36,653 bases of DNA from Minisyncoccota bacterium (GTDB lineage Bacteria; Patescibacteriota; Microgenomatia; PFEM01; JAFGMK01), in NCBI GenBank assembly GCA_016927565.1, contig JAFGMK010000012.1, forward strand, positions 1 to 36,653, in the 5' to 3' direction. The position numbers were made by a program, and so were the translations under genes. Under the pieces are notes generated by a model. It saw only the letters and a list, made by a program, of their open reading frames with translations, was not told where the DNA came from and ran no database searches. Below are positions 14,363-21,948 of this stretch, piece after piece (position 1 is the first letter of the stretch; the number at the start of each line of letters is the position of its first letter).

Positions 14363-14435
14363 GGTGACTGACGGGATTTGAACCCGCAACATCCGGCTCC
14401 ACAGGCCGGCGCTCTACCATTGAGCTACAGCCACC
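14363..14435 (-). tRNA. tRNA-His (GTG)
   Basis: A complete cloverleaf on the minus strand: acceptor GGTGGCT pairs with AGTCACC (one G-T), the anticodon loop CTGTGGA sits in a CCGGC/GCCGG stem (anticodon GTG), and the T-arm is CGGGTTCAAATCCCG. The extra 5' G (G-1) opposite C73 is present. CCA is not encoded. The 3' part and its flank are echoed in the R2 and R1 repeats, and the gene marks the right boundary of the repeat array. Confidence 0.95.
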
Positions 14436-14446
14436 ATTAGGTTATT

Positions 14447-14455
14447 ATTTTAACA
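14447..14455 (-). promoter_or_regulatory. Extended -10 promoter of tRNA-His
   Basis: On the minus strand this reads TGTTAAAAT, 11 nt before the tRNA 5' end. Near-identical boxes precede tRNA-Gly, -Pro and -Leu. Confidence 0.6.
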
Positions 14456-14461
14456 AACCTG

Positions 14462-14490
14462 TTGCGCCAATGCCAGGTTTAGACTAGAAT
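14462..14490 (+). promoter_or_regulatory. Promoter of the hypC operon
   Basis: TTGCGC (14,462-14,467), 17 nt, TAGAAT (14,485-14,490). The leader of about 28 nt contains AAAGGA 7 nt before the hypC start. Confidence 0.45.
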
Positions 14491-14524
14491 AGTTTAAGAT
14501 CTTTATTTATTAAAGGATTTTATT

Positions 14525-14752
14525 ATGTGCCTCGGAATTCCCGGGAGGGTAATCGAGATTAAGGAAAATCAGGCAAAAGTTGAACAAGATGGCCATAGTC
14601 ACTGGTTGGATTTGGGATTGATAACCGAAAAAGTAGAAGTGGGCGATTTTTTGTTGAGCTATCAGCAAATGGCGATAAATAAAGTAGCCCCTCGAGAAGC
14701 TCAGAAAACTTTAAAACTATTCGACAAGGCTCAAAAGTGTGAGCAGAGCTGA
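14525..14752 (+). CDS. hypC: [NiFe]-hydrogenase maturation chaperone HypC
   Basis: A 75-residue HypC/HupF family protein opening with the diagnostic M-C2-L-G-I-P-G, in which Cys2 is the residue that carries the Fe(CN)2CO precursor to the hydrogenase large subunit. The short OB-like barrel follows (R-V-I-E-I ... A-K-V-E). The usual second motif, G-D-Y-V-L-V-H-x-G-F-A-I, reads G-D-F-L-L-S-Y46-Q-Q-M-A-I, so the conserved His is replaced by Tyr. Length is normal. It overlaps the next gene by 14 nt, and the fused hydrogenase gene lies convergently just beyond. Other hyp genes are not in this window. The Shine-Dalgarno AAAGGA supports the start. Confidence 0.9.
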   Translation: MCLGIPGRVIEIKENQAKVEQDGHSHWLDLGLITEKVEVGDFLLSYQQMAINKVAPREAQKTLKLFDKAQKCEQS

Positions 14753-15410
14753 AACTGAAATTGACCCCAGGCTTCTTTTAACCTACGCGTCTCAGACAAT
14801 AATCAATCAAGATGGAGTTGCGGCCGCTTTGGAGATGATTTCTGCTTTGAGACGGAGGGGGGCAAAGTGCAAGTTAGAGGAAAGTAAAGTTCCCGTTGAT
14901 AAATCTGTGGTTAGCCTAGCTGGTTTTCAAAAATTCTTGCCGGTTTTGGGAACGGCTGTCCTTTTTTGGGCTTTTGATAACCGCTTGCCGGAGGTTTCCC
15001 GCTTTAATGTTTACGAATCTCTTGCCAGTAGATTTCATTTTCGTTTTAGGGTTAAAAGCATAGAGGCTGATAAGAGAGCCTATCAGATAGACAAGAGTGA
15101 GGTTGAATGTTTTTTTCTCTATGATTTAATGGTGCCCGGGAAAATTCAAAAAAAAGGCCCCCTTTTTTCTGTTAATTATTCCCCTGCCGGTTATGATTGG
15201 CAGATTTCATTCGGGCTTCGGGAAGGAGAGGTTTCTGAAGCTGATATCGGTCATTTGGTTTTAGCCCATTTAGGTTTAGTAGTTGAGAGAGATATTCCTC
15301 TTCAATGGCAACAAAGAATTGATGCAGTCTTACAATCCCAGGAAGAGATTTGGCCGATATTTGAAAAACTTCAGGGAACAGCGATCAGGAGCTTTCAAAG
15401 GGACGACTGA
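14739..15410 (+). CDS. Hypothetical protein coupled to hypC
   Basis: A 223-residue soluble protein starting with GTG inside the last codons of hypC (14-nt overlap, different frame), so translation is probably coupled. The N-terminal 90 residues are helical with a hydrophobic patch (L-P-V-L-G-T-A-V-L-F-W-A-F). The centre is beta-rich (F-H-F-R-F-R-V-K-S-I, Y-D-W-Q-I-S-F-G-L-R) and the end is helical. I recognise no family. Its position between hypC and the hydrogenase suggests a role in maturation or regulation of that enzyme, but this is context only. Its stop lies 8 bp from the stop of the convergent hydrogenase gene. Confidence 0.75.
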   Translation: MSRAETEIDPRLLLTYASQTIINQDGVAAALEMISALRRRGAKCKLEESKVPVDKSVVSLAGFQKFLPVLGTAVLFWAFDNRLPEVSRFNVYESLASRFHFRFRVKSIEADKRAYQIDKSEVECFFLYDLMVPGKIQKKGPLFSVNYSPAGYDWQISFGLREGEVSEADIGHLVLAHLGLVVERDIPLQWQQRIDAVLQSQEEIWPIFEKLQGTAIRSFQRDD

Positions 15411-15418
15411 TTTTTTAT

Positions 15419-17113
15419 TTAGTGAACCGCACATGTAATGCAGGGATCGAAAGCGCGGATTAGTTTCTCAAGGTCTTGTTTCAGTTTTGATTGGTTTCGG
15501 CTGATTGCTTGGCTGATAAATTGCTGGGCTTCGGCTTCAAGCGATGCAAGGTTTATTTGAGTGGGGGGGATAATATTGTAATCTTCAATCTTTCCCTTCG
15601 GACTAAGCCTGATCTGGTGGATTAGAATTCCCCGGGGAGCTTCAAGACAAGCTTGGCCTTCAACCTTCTTGTGGGGTTTGAATAAAGAAAGACCTCTGGC
15701 TTTTTCCAGATTTCCTTTCAAAAGCAGATCGGTTGTTTTCTGGATAGTTTCCAGGAAATGAAGAATTTCAATTGTCTGGGCAAGGTTATTATGATAGGGA
15801 TTGGTATAAGAAAAAGGTTTTTCGGTCAGGGCTTTCCCGGCCTTCGGGTTTAGCAAATCAGCGTAATGAGTCAATCGAGCCAGGGCGCCGACTTTGACAA
15901 TCTTGCCGTTAGGCAAGAGACCAATTTTAGCGGTGGAATCATGGCTGATCATTTCTTTAATTTCCGGAGGAACCCGGCTTTGATAGAGGGGATAATCACC
16001 CGAAAAAGGCTGGGTGGTTAAAAACTGAAGCTGGCTTTCAAATTTGGGGAAAGGAAGTTTGGCAAAAAGATTGATCAGGTCGTGAGCTTCATCAACAACA
16101 TCGTCGATTTCCGGACGCAGCTTAAAAAATTCATCTCTTTCGGGCGGTTTAATAAATCCGGCCAAAGTAGTGTTGGTGGGAAATGTATTAGAGCCGCCGA
16201 CAAGATGAAGAACTTTTTCAGAAACTCTTTTAATATTAAGCATAAGGTGGAATTCAGCCGGATATTTTTGGGAGAGTTCAATTGAGCTTTTAACCTTGGC
16301 AAAGTCCGGCAGAACCAGGAAAAACAAATGCAGAAGATGGCTCTTGATCATCTGGGCCGCCAGATAAATTTCCCGTAGAAGTCTGGTTTCCAGAGAAATT
16401 TCAAGGTCCAAAGCATTTTCAATTGCCTTCCAGGAACAAAGATTGTGAGCTACCGGGCAGATGCCGCAGATGCGGGCATTGATAAAAGGGGCGGCTTGAA
16501 AGTTTTTACCCAGAAGCAGTCCTTCAATAAGCCGTTCACTTTCTTCAACCCTGAAAACAGCTTTTTTTTGAACAAAGTTAACTTTAAGTTGGCCGTGGCC
16601 TTCAATTTTAGCGACATAGTCCGGCGGCTTGACCGATTGGATTTTGGAAGTGATTTTTTCTTTTTTAAGACTTTGGATAAATTTTTTAAACTTAGTCAAA
16701 TCAGGGGGGCAGCCGGGAATTGTTTTGTCGACTTTAATAAATTTTTTAACCGGTTCAAGAAATTTGGCTTTGAGCTGATAATTCCGATTGTAAATTTTAC
16801 TGGCTAATTTTGGCCGTTGATTTTCGGGTATTTGGGCAAAGACATTGCCCGAAATGGCACAGGCGCCGATGGCAACCACTATCTTTGAAGTCTGGCGGAT
16901 TTTTTTTAACAGGCGGATGTGTTCCCGGGTGGTGACTGCTCCTTCGATCAGAGCCACATCAAAATCGCTTTCTTCATTTTGGGATAAAAGCCGCCAGTGG
17001 GTGATTTCAAAATCCTGGAAAAGGTCAAGCAAATGCTCGTTTAAAGACAGAAGATGAAATTCGCAGCCTTCACAACCGGTCAGGTCAAAAAAAGCAATTT
17101 TAAGTTTCTCCAT
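15419..17113 (-). CDS. Fused small-large subunit [NiFe] hydrogenase
   Basis: One 564-residue chain carries both halves of a [NiFe] hydrogenase. Residues 1-160 are a short small subunit with the four ligands of the proximal [4Fe-4S] cluster: C14 and C17 (C-E-G-C-E), C85 (G-A-C-A) and C135 (P-G-C-P-P); the medial and distal clusters are absent. Residues about 168-564 are the large subunit: E171-G-H-G, the L1 motif R-I-C216-G-I-C219-P-V-A-H, and the L2 motif D-P-C558-I-T-C561-A-V-H564. All four Ni/Fe cysteines are intact, so this is not a NuoB/NuoD-type homologue. The protein ends exactly at the His after which maturation proteases normally cut, so no C-terminal extension needs removal. The motifs fit soluble group 3-like enzymes; no diaphorase or ferredoxin-type partner gene is adjacent. 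The ATG lies 9 nt from an extended -10. Confidence 0.92.
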   Translation of the reverse strand: MEKLKIAFFDLTGCEGCEFHLLSLNEHLLDLFQDFEITHWRLLSQNEESDFDVALIEGAVTTREHIRLLKKIRQTSKIVVAIGACAISGNVFAQIPENQRPKLASKIYNRNYQLKAKFLEPVKKFIKVDKTIPGCPPDLTKFKKFIQSLKKEKITSKIQSVKPPDYVAKIEGHGQLKVNFVQKKAVFRVEESERLIEGLLLGKNFQAAPFINARICGICPVAHNLCSWKAIENALDLEISLETRLLREIYLAAQMIKSHLLHLFFLVLPDFAKVKSSIELSQKYPAEFHLMLNIKRVSEKVLHLVGGSNTFPTNTTLAGFIKPPERDEFFKLRPEIDDVVDEAHDLINLFAKLPFPKFESQLQFLTTQPFSGDYPLYQSRVPPEIKEMISHDSTAKIGLLPNGKIVKVGALARLTHYADLLNPKAGKALTEKPFSYTNPYHNNLAQTIEILHFLETIQKTTDLLLKGNLEKARGLSLFKPHKKVEGQACLEAPRGILIHQIRLSPKGKIEDYNIIPPTQINLASLEAEAQQFISQAISRNQSKLKQDLEKLIRAFDPCITCAVH

Positions 17114-17122
17114 TTCGAATTA

Positions 17123-17131
17123 ATATTAGCA
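17123..17131 (-). promoter_or_regulatory. Extended -10 promoter of the fused hydrogenase
   Basis: On the minus strand this reads TGCTAATAT, then 9 nt, then the ATG at 17,113. No Shine-Dalgarno fits, so a leaderless mRNA is likely. Confidence 0.5.
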
Positions 17132-17154
17132 CAAAGCTAAAAAAAAGGAAAAAA

Positions 17155-17769
17155 CTACTTTTTGCGGCGGACGAGAAAAATCATCAGAAAAGTAACGCTG
17201 ATCAGAGCCAGAGCCGGCAGCAGGGTGGAGCCCTTAAAAAGGCCTGATTTTTTTTCTCCTTCTTCACTTATTTGGAGCGGCTCAGTTCCTGTAGGTATTT
17301 CGGAGTTTGGCTCGGTAGGGGTTCTGGTTGGTTCAACAACTTCGATGGATTGTAAAAAAACCAGCGGCCTGACAGTGCCGCTCATGACAGTTGGTCCGGT
17401 TGGTTCCTTGGTGGCGGCGTCTCGTTCCTTGGTGATATAAAAATTATTAAAGGCCGGAGCGATATTGGTTCCCAATTTGCCCTGGCCGAGATTGCCCAAT
17501 TTTATCAAGCCGCCTCCGTCGCTTTGACTGACCCAGAGACTGTAAACGAGGTGCTCGGCATCGGGCGGATAGCGGAGATTGCGGCAGGAAATCAAGATAT
17601 GATAAAGATTGTCATCCATAAAGGTGGAAAAGGCAAAACAGCGGCCATTTTCGTCAGTAGCGCCTCTCAGTTCAGCATAGCCTTCAGAAGCTGACGCCGG
17701 TTCTTTAAACAAGCCGGTCAGGAAAATAAAAAACAAGAGAAGAGGAAGGATTTTTTTCCAAAACTTCAT
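17155..17769 (-). CDS. Exported protein with C-terminal membrane anchor
   Basis: A 204-residue protein with a signal peptide (M-K-F-W-K-K, hydrophobic core about residues 7-21, likely cleavage near A-S-A-S-E), a beta-type domain with two Cys (near residues 43 and 62), a Pro/Thr/Glu-rich linker (about 140-170), and a C-terminal transmembrane helix (about 180-200) followed by R-R-K-K. This architecture anchors the domain on the outer face of the cytoplasmic membrane. No family is recognised. It is divergent from the large lytic-transglycosylase-like gene with 117 nt between starts, so both may serve envelope functions. Confidence 0.8.
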   Translation of the reverse strand: MKFWKKILPLLLFFIFLTGLFKEPASASEGYAELRGATDENGRCFAFSTFMDDNLYHILISCRNLRYPPDAEHLVYSLWVSQSDGGGLIKLGNLGQGKLGTNIAPAFNNFYITKERDAATKEPTGPTVMSGTVRPLVFLQSIEVVEPTRTPTEPNSEIPTGTEPLQISEEGEKKSGLFKGSTLLPALALISVTFLMIFLVRRKK

Positions 17770-17855
17770 TTTTTAAGCCTTAAAATGATTTAAAATCGTT
17801 TTTTTGATTTTAACCAATAAAAAGATACTTTACAAGTGAGAAAATGAATATATTG

Positions 17856-17861
17856 TATAAT
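17856..17861 (+). promoter_or_regulatory. -10 box of the lytic-transglycosylase-like gene
   Basis: A perfect TATAAT preceded by TG. Upstream TACAAG at 17,831-17,836 gives a 19-nt spacer, a weak -35. The start codon follows after 25 nt. Confidence 0.45.
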
Positions 17862-17886
17862 ATCTGAATTACCTCAATGTTCAAAG

Positions 17887-20800
17887 GTGGCCGAAAATCA
17901 ATTGATGCGGGACAACCGGGTTTTAACTGGCGGCGGCCAAGGAATTTCCCGAAGGCATTTTGTAAGAGTTAGCGCCTTTGCGGCAGCAGCGGCAATCCTT
18001 CCTCAACCCAGTCCCCTGCCGAACTCCGGAACTAAGCCAGAATCGGAAAAGGAAAAAACAATAACGGCCCGGCCCGTGCCGCCATCAATCCCGGAGGTTT
18101 CTGCTGGGGAAAATGGCAAACAAGCCGAGGCTCTCCTTTCGGTTGCCGAGGCCGAATCTGGGGTTGAAAGAGTTAAAGATGCGGCTGGTTGGCAATTGCC
18201 GCCTTCTTTGACAGAAAAGAGGCTGGATCGGGAGCCTGTCTCGACTCCTGAACCTGATTCAGTTTACGATCAGATGAGAACGGCGGCGGTGCCAAGCCGG
18301 GAGGAGGTGCTGAATGGAATTGTGAAAGCAGAGCTGTCAATGGGTAGTTGGGATTGTCAGGCAGGATTTGCTGAATTAGTCAGAGATGGTGCTTTCGAGA
18401 GACGGGAAGATACGGGAATCATTCAGAAGAAACTGGAAAGTGCTAATGAATTTTTAAGCCAATTTGGAATAAAAGTTACCGGCACCCATTGGGATTTTTT
18501 GGATATGGTTCAAGCAAGATATGATGGTTGGCTTAAGGAGAATGAAACTTATAAGCGAGCTTCAGAGGTTTGGAGGCAATCAGGTGCGGCTGGTGAAGAG
18601 CCTGAACTTCCTTATGTGGGGGTTGATCCGAGCAAAAGAGAACTTGATATGATGATTGATCGTTTCGGCAGAATGATTGGACAACCGCCGAAAGACCTGA
18701 TCAAAATGGTGCATTTGTTTGCTTGGCGGGAAAGCGGCGGCCGCGGCCGTTTTGCTGCCGCTGGGCATGGTGATAATTTCCATTATCCCTTGGGAGGAAT
18801 AATGGAAATCAATCCTGATGTAGTTGATAGAAACCGGGACAGGCGGCTTGAGCCTTGGGAAAATGGGTTTTATTGGGGAACTTATCTTCCCAAAAAAGAA
18901 GAGCCTGTTCCCTGGGAAGAAGTTGAAAAAGAGAATAAAGTAGCTTCTTTTAAAGTAATTGAGACAGATCCGGGAACAGGAAAGGGACAGGTTAAGGCAG
19001 AGAGAGTTATGGCGGTGCCGGCCGATTTCGTGCTAGATGATGCTTTTGCCAACTTAGCCTTTGGTTTGGCGATCGTTGTCAAGGACTTGATTTATATGGC
19101 GGCGGAGATGCAGGAGGGCGGGCCTTACCGGGATATGTATGAGTATTATTTAGAAAAAAAGCCCGACTGTTTATTTGCCTGGTTCTCTGATGAACAGAAT
19201 GAGAGGCTGACGCAAAATCAAGCGCTTCCCGATCTTTTAGACGGCAAGGGACTTTTTATGGCGTTGCTTTATGGCAGTTATCATTCCGGAGCTTCTCAGG
19301 CAAGGGAAAATATTGTTTATTATCCGCCTACGGTTGCAGCGCTTGAGCGGTATGTTAAAACTCAGGAAGAACAGGGCCAAATGACGGCTTTGCTTGAGAA
19401 AACTAAATGGGGCCGGGCAGTCGGATTAGCGGTTTGGTCTTGGCTTGATCCTCAATGGGAACAAGCGCGATATTTTGGTCCCGGACTAACGCCCGAAACT
19501 ATGGATGAAGAATTTTATTATAATGTTCCTCCTGATATTCGGGAAAGAAAGATGGATATTGCGGATTTGCCTCATGGAGAGATTTTGAGTTTCCAGGATC
19601 AGGCTGACTTGTTTTGGAGTTATTTTTATGAAGATGAATTAGCGGAAAATCTTTCTCAGAGAGAAAAAACAGCCAAGGTTCGAGTTTTTTTCTGCCGCTT
19701 GCTGGAAGAACATAGAATTTACCGGCATTACTCACCTGAATTGAAGCAGGAAATGGCTTTGCTTGGGGCTGAGGTTTTCGATCAATTACCGAGTGATTCT
19801 CAGGAGCGGGGCCGCTCTCAACTTGAGGCTTTTTTTGCTTCTGCAGCGACGGCGGCTGACTATCCGGTCAACCAACAGGAAATGAAGGCAAGATATCAAA
19901 AGGCCGTTATTCTTTTAGAAAGATATAAAAGGGAAACCAGAGAAAGATTAGCCAGTTTAATGATGTGGGAAAAATCAGTTTGTTCCCGTTCGGATCTGGA
20001 GGAAACAAAAAAGCCGAATCCGCTGATTGAAGATCGGACCGGTCGCCGATCTGTTTTAAAGGAAGTGAGGGCTTATCGTGACTTGGTTCGGGAATATACA
20101 ACAGGAGAAAATGAAAAAACAACTTTGGCCCTGCTTGATCGTTTAGAAGCTTTTTTCTCCGCGGCAGAACTTTGTGAAGGGTTAAATGACAACGAAAGGC
20201 TTTTGATAAGTCCGATGATAGAAGAATACAGCCGGAGAGTGAGAATTTTGAGTTCTTTCTCTGCTGGAATGGGTGGGGTGCAGATAGCCAGCGAAATGAT
20301 TCGGAGTAATTTTGAGCGAGAGGAAGATTTATTAAGGAAAGGATATGATTATGAATTGGCTTATGGTCAGATAGATTTAGTTGCTAAGGTAGAACGGGCG
20401 AAAAGAGTGATGAAAGAAGTCGAGGTGGCGGCGGGTTTTAAGCCTCCGTCTGAAGCGAACTGGGAGGAAATGACTATTGACGAAGCGCTGGCCATTTTAC
20501 CGCCGGCGGAGTTTGATCCTGATGTTTATGTGGGGATTTATGAAGGAGGTTTCTTGCCCATACGCGCAGCTAAGATTTTAGCCGATTATCAATCGCCTGA
20601 TTACTATCGGATACTGACGGTCTATTCTGCCTCAGCGGGTTTGAGGGGTTTGAAGAAATTAGCGGCTAATCAGCCGGCGGAATCTGAACTTTTGGAACAG
20701 TTTAAAGAGGACATTCTGAAAGGTCTGGCGGCAAGTTTCAATCCGGGGGCAGATTATAAATCCTGCCGGCTGCAGGTCTCTGATTTTTTGTTGAGGCCGA

Positions 20801-21186
20801 TTGTTAAGCCTTATCTCAGTGATGACCCTCCGGAAAATTTTGATATTAAAATGGCTTATTATTACTTTACTCAAGTGGCAGATTGGCAAAAGATTGCCGA
20901 AGGAATTGATATGTCGGGAATGACCAAAGCGATGGTTAGAGATGCAGCTAAATTCACGCCCTATTCTTTTTATAGCCAGATTGAGGTAGGCGGAAGGTTT
21001 TTAAAATTAGAAAGAGAGGCGTTGGCATATCTCAGGTCAGGATTGGCAACAAAAGAAGAAATCCGAGATTATCTGGATCATAAAAATGGGATCCACTTTC
21101 CTGCCGACTCCTGGTTTTTGCCGGATTTTCGGAAAGCGGCAAGGAGAAAAGGGACTAATAAGAGAGGGCCAATCATATCCGAATAG
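17887..21186 (+). CDS. Large exported lytic-transglycosylase-like protein
   Basis: A 1099-residue protein with a twin-arginine-like signal near residues 20-38 (S-R-R-H-F-V followed by an Ala-rich core), then a Pro/Glu-rich region. Residues about 255-495 resemble an SLT-type lytic transglycosylase: E282-S in R-E-S-G-G-R (putative catalytic acid), G-G-I-M-E-I-N-P at 303-310, and L-L-Y-G-S-Y-H-S-G followed by Y-P-P-T-V-A-A-L-E-R-Y-V (about 460-490), matching the A-Y-N-A-G...Y-V ending of the fold. Residues 314-325 form an EF-hand-like loop (D-R-N-R-D-R-R-L-E-P-W-E). The remaining 600 residues are helical and unrecognised, perhaps substrate- or partner-binding. The start is GTG at 17,887; ATG at codon 7 is an alternative. 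Likely role: peptidoglycan cleavage or remodelling outside the membrane. Confidence 0.75.
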   Translation: MAENQLMRDNRVLTGGGQGISRRHFVRVSAFAAAAAILPQPSPLPNSGTKPESEKEKTITARPVPPSIPEVSAGENGKQAEALLSVAEAESGVERVKDAAGWQLPPSLTEKRLDREPVSTPEPDSVYDQMRTAAVPSREEVLNGIVKAELSMGSWDCQAGFAELVRDGAFERREDTGIIQKKLESANEFLSQFGIKVTGTHWDFLDMVQARYDGWLKENETYKRASEVWRQSGAAGEEPELPYVGVDPSKRELDMMIDRFGRMIGQPPKDLIKMVHLFAWRESGGRGRFAAAGHGDNFHYPLGGIMEINPDVVDRNRDRRLEPWENGFYWGTYLPKKEEPVPWEEVEKENKVASFKVIETDPGTGKGQVKAERVMAVPADFVLDDAFANLAFGLAIVVKDLIYMAAEMQEGGPYRDMYEYYLEKKPDCLFAWFSDEQNERLTQNQALPDLLDGKGLFMALLYGSYHSGASQARENIVYYPPTVAALERYVKTQEEQGQMTALLEKTKWGRAVGLAVWSWLDPQWEQARYFGPGLTPETMDEEFYYNVPPDIRERKMDIADLPHGEILSFQDQADLFWSYFYEDELAENLSQREKTAKVRVFFCRLLEEHRIYRHYSPELKQEMALLGAEVFDQLPSDSQERGRSQLEAFFASAATAADYPVNQQEMKARYQKAVILLERYKRETRERLASLMMWEKSVCSRSDLEETKKPNPLIEDRTGRRSVLKEVRAYRDLVREYTTGENEKTTLALLDRLEAFFSAAELCEGLNDNERLLISPMIEEYSRRVRILSSFSAGMGGVQIASEMIRSNFEREEDLLRKGYDYELAYGQIDLVAKVERAKRVMKEVEVAAGFKPPSEANWEEMTIDEALAILPPAEFDPDVYVGIYEGGFLPIRAAKILADYQSPDYYRILTVYSASAGLRGLKKLAANQPAESELLEQFKEDILKGLAASFNPGADYKSCRLQVSDFLLRPIVKPYLSDDPPENFDIKMAYYYFTQVADWQKIAEGIDMSGMTKAMVRDAAKFTPYSFYSQIEVGGRFLKLEREALAYLRSGLATKEEIRDYLDHKNGIHFPADSWFLPDFRKAARRKGTNKRGPIISE

Positions 21187-21229
21187 GAAAGAGTCGGGCC
21201 GGATGGCGGCCAGATCTTCAAATTGCTTC

Positions 21230-21886
21230 TCACCGGCTCATTTTGAGGGTAGGAAGAATCTGATTGCCGATCAGGTTAAAAATCTCCAGGAAGTCAGATT
21301 TTTCTTTGAGGCCGGCAATGTTAAAAGTGATCAAATGGTCCTTGAGATTCTTAAAATAATAACAACCGGCAAGCTCTCCTTCTTTTGCGCCGCCGAGAGT
21401 TACCTGGGCGCTTAAAATAAGTACGCCATTTCTTAAAGTCAAGGTTGGTTCTTGATTGATTGACTTAATCCACCGGGTGTCACAGGCGCTGCCCAGGCTT
21501 AGATGCTCTTCAAACTCGGCCGGGGAAATGCCGGTTTCTCCGGCCGGAAAAATGACGAGATTGAACAGCTCTTTAAGACCAGAATCTGAAAAAGTAATGG
21601 TCTCAAGAGACGGCGGATTGGTACCGGAAATTGTTTCGCCCCGGTTTAACTTTTGCTGTTCTTCATTCGGGCCGCTGGAGGTAATTTGCCAATTCGGAGG
21701 ATATAAAAATTCAAAGCCGAATTGTGAGTTCAGATATTTGGTCGGGTTTGTATTATTTCCCGTAGCTTCTGGAGCCGGGGAGGAGGCTGGAGGCCGGCTG
21801 GTTTCTTTGAAGGCACATCTTCCGACAGCGAGGATGATCGGGCTTAGAATCAATAGGGCGAGGATTAAAAGCTTTTTTTGATTCAT
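21230..21886 (-). CDS. Membrane-anchored PsbP-like or unknown extracytoplasmic protein
   Basis: A 218-residue protein with an N-terminal signal anchor (about residues 5-22, after N-Q-K-K). Cys24 follows G-R, which does not fit a standard lipobox, so lipidation is doubtful. A Pro/Ser linker precedes a beta-rich domain starting Y-L-N-S-Q-F-G-F-E-F-L-Y-P-P-N-W, which recalls PsbP-like domains common in these bacteria. Two further Cys (near residues 133 and 173) could form a disulfide. It is convergent with the transglycosylase-like gene (43 bp between stops). Confidence 0.7.
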   Translation of the reverse strand: MNQKKLLILALLILSPIILAVGRCAFKETSRPPASSPAPEATGNNTNPTKYLNSQFGFEFLYPPNWQITSSGPNEEQQKLNRGETISGTNPPSLETITFSDSGLKELFNLVIFPAGETGISPAEFEEHLSLGSACDTRWIKSINQEPTLTLRNGVLILSAQVTLGGAKEGELAGCYYFKNLKDHLITFNIAGLKEKSDFLEIFNLIGNQILPTLKMSR

Positions 21887-21910
21887 TTTTTGATCTTTAA
21901 TTTCTTGCTG

Positions 21911-21925
21911 TGTTATATTTTAACA
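21911..21925. promoter_or_regulatory. Overlapping divergent extended -10 boxes
   Basis: TGTTATATT (plus, 21,911-21,919) faces the methyltransferase gene. TGTTAAAAT (minus, 21,917-21,925) faces the membrane-anchored protein. They overlap by 3 nt, so initiation in one direction should exclude the other. Confidence 0.5.
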
Positions 21926-21948
21926 TATTACATCGGTTACGGTTTCGG

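Noticed and set aside
16445-16807. 120-codon frame opposite the hydrogenase gene
   Set aside because: It is a shadow of the hydrogenase, whose metal-binding motifs are intact on the other strand.
15419-17113. Hydrogenase-like gene as a complex I NuoB/NuoD remnant
   Set aside because: Complex I homologues have lost the L1 and L2 Ni-Fe cysteines; here all four are present.
21910-21948. GTG start of the methyltransferase at 21,910
   Set aside because: The codon sits on the promoter -10 box and adds 13 residues without similarity to the family.
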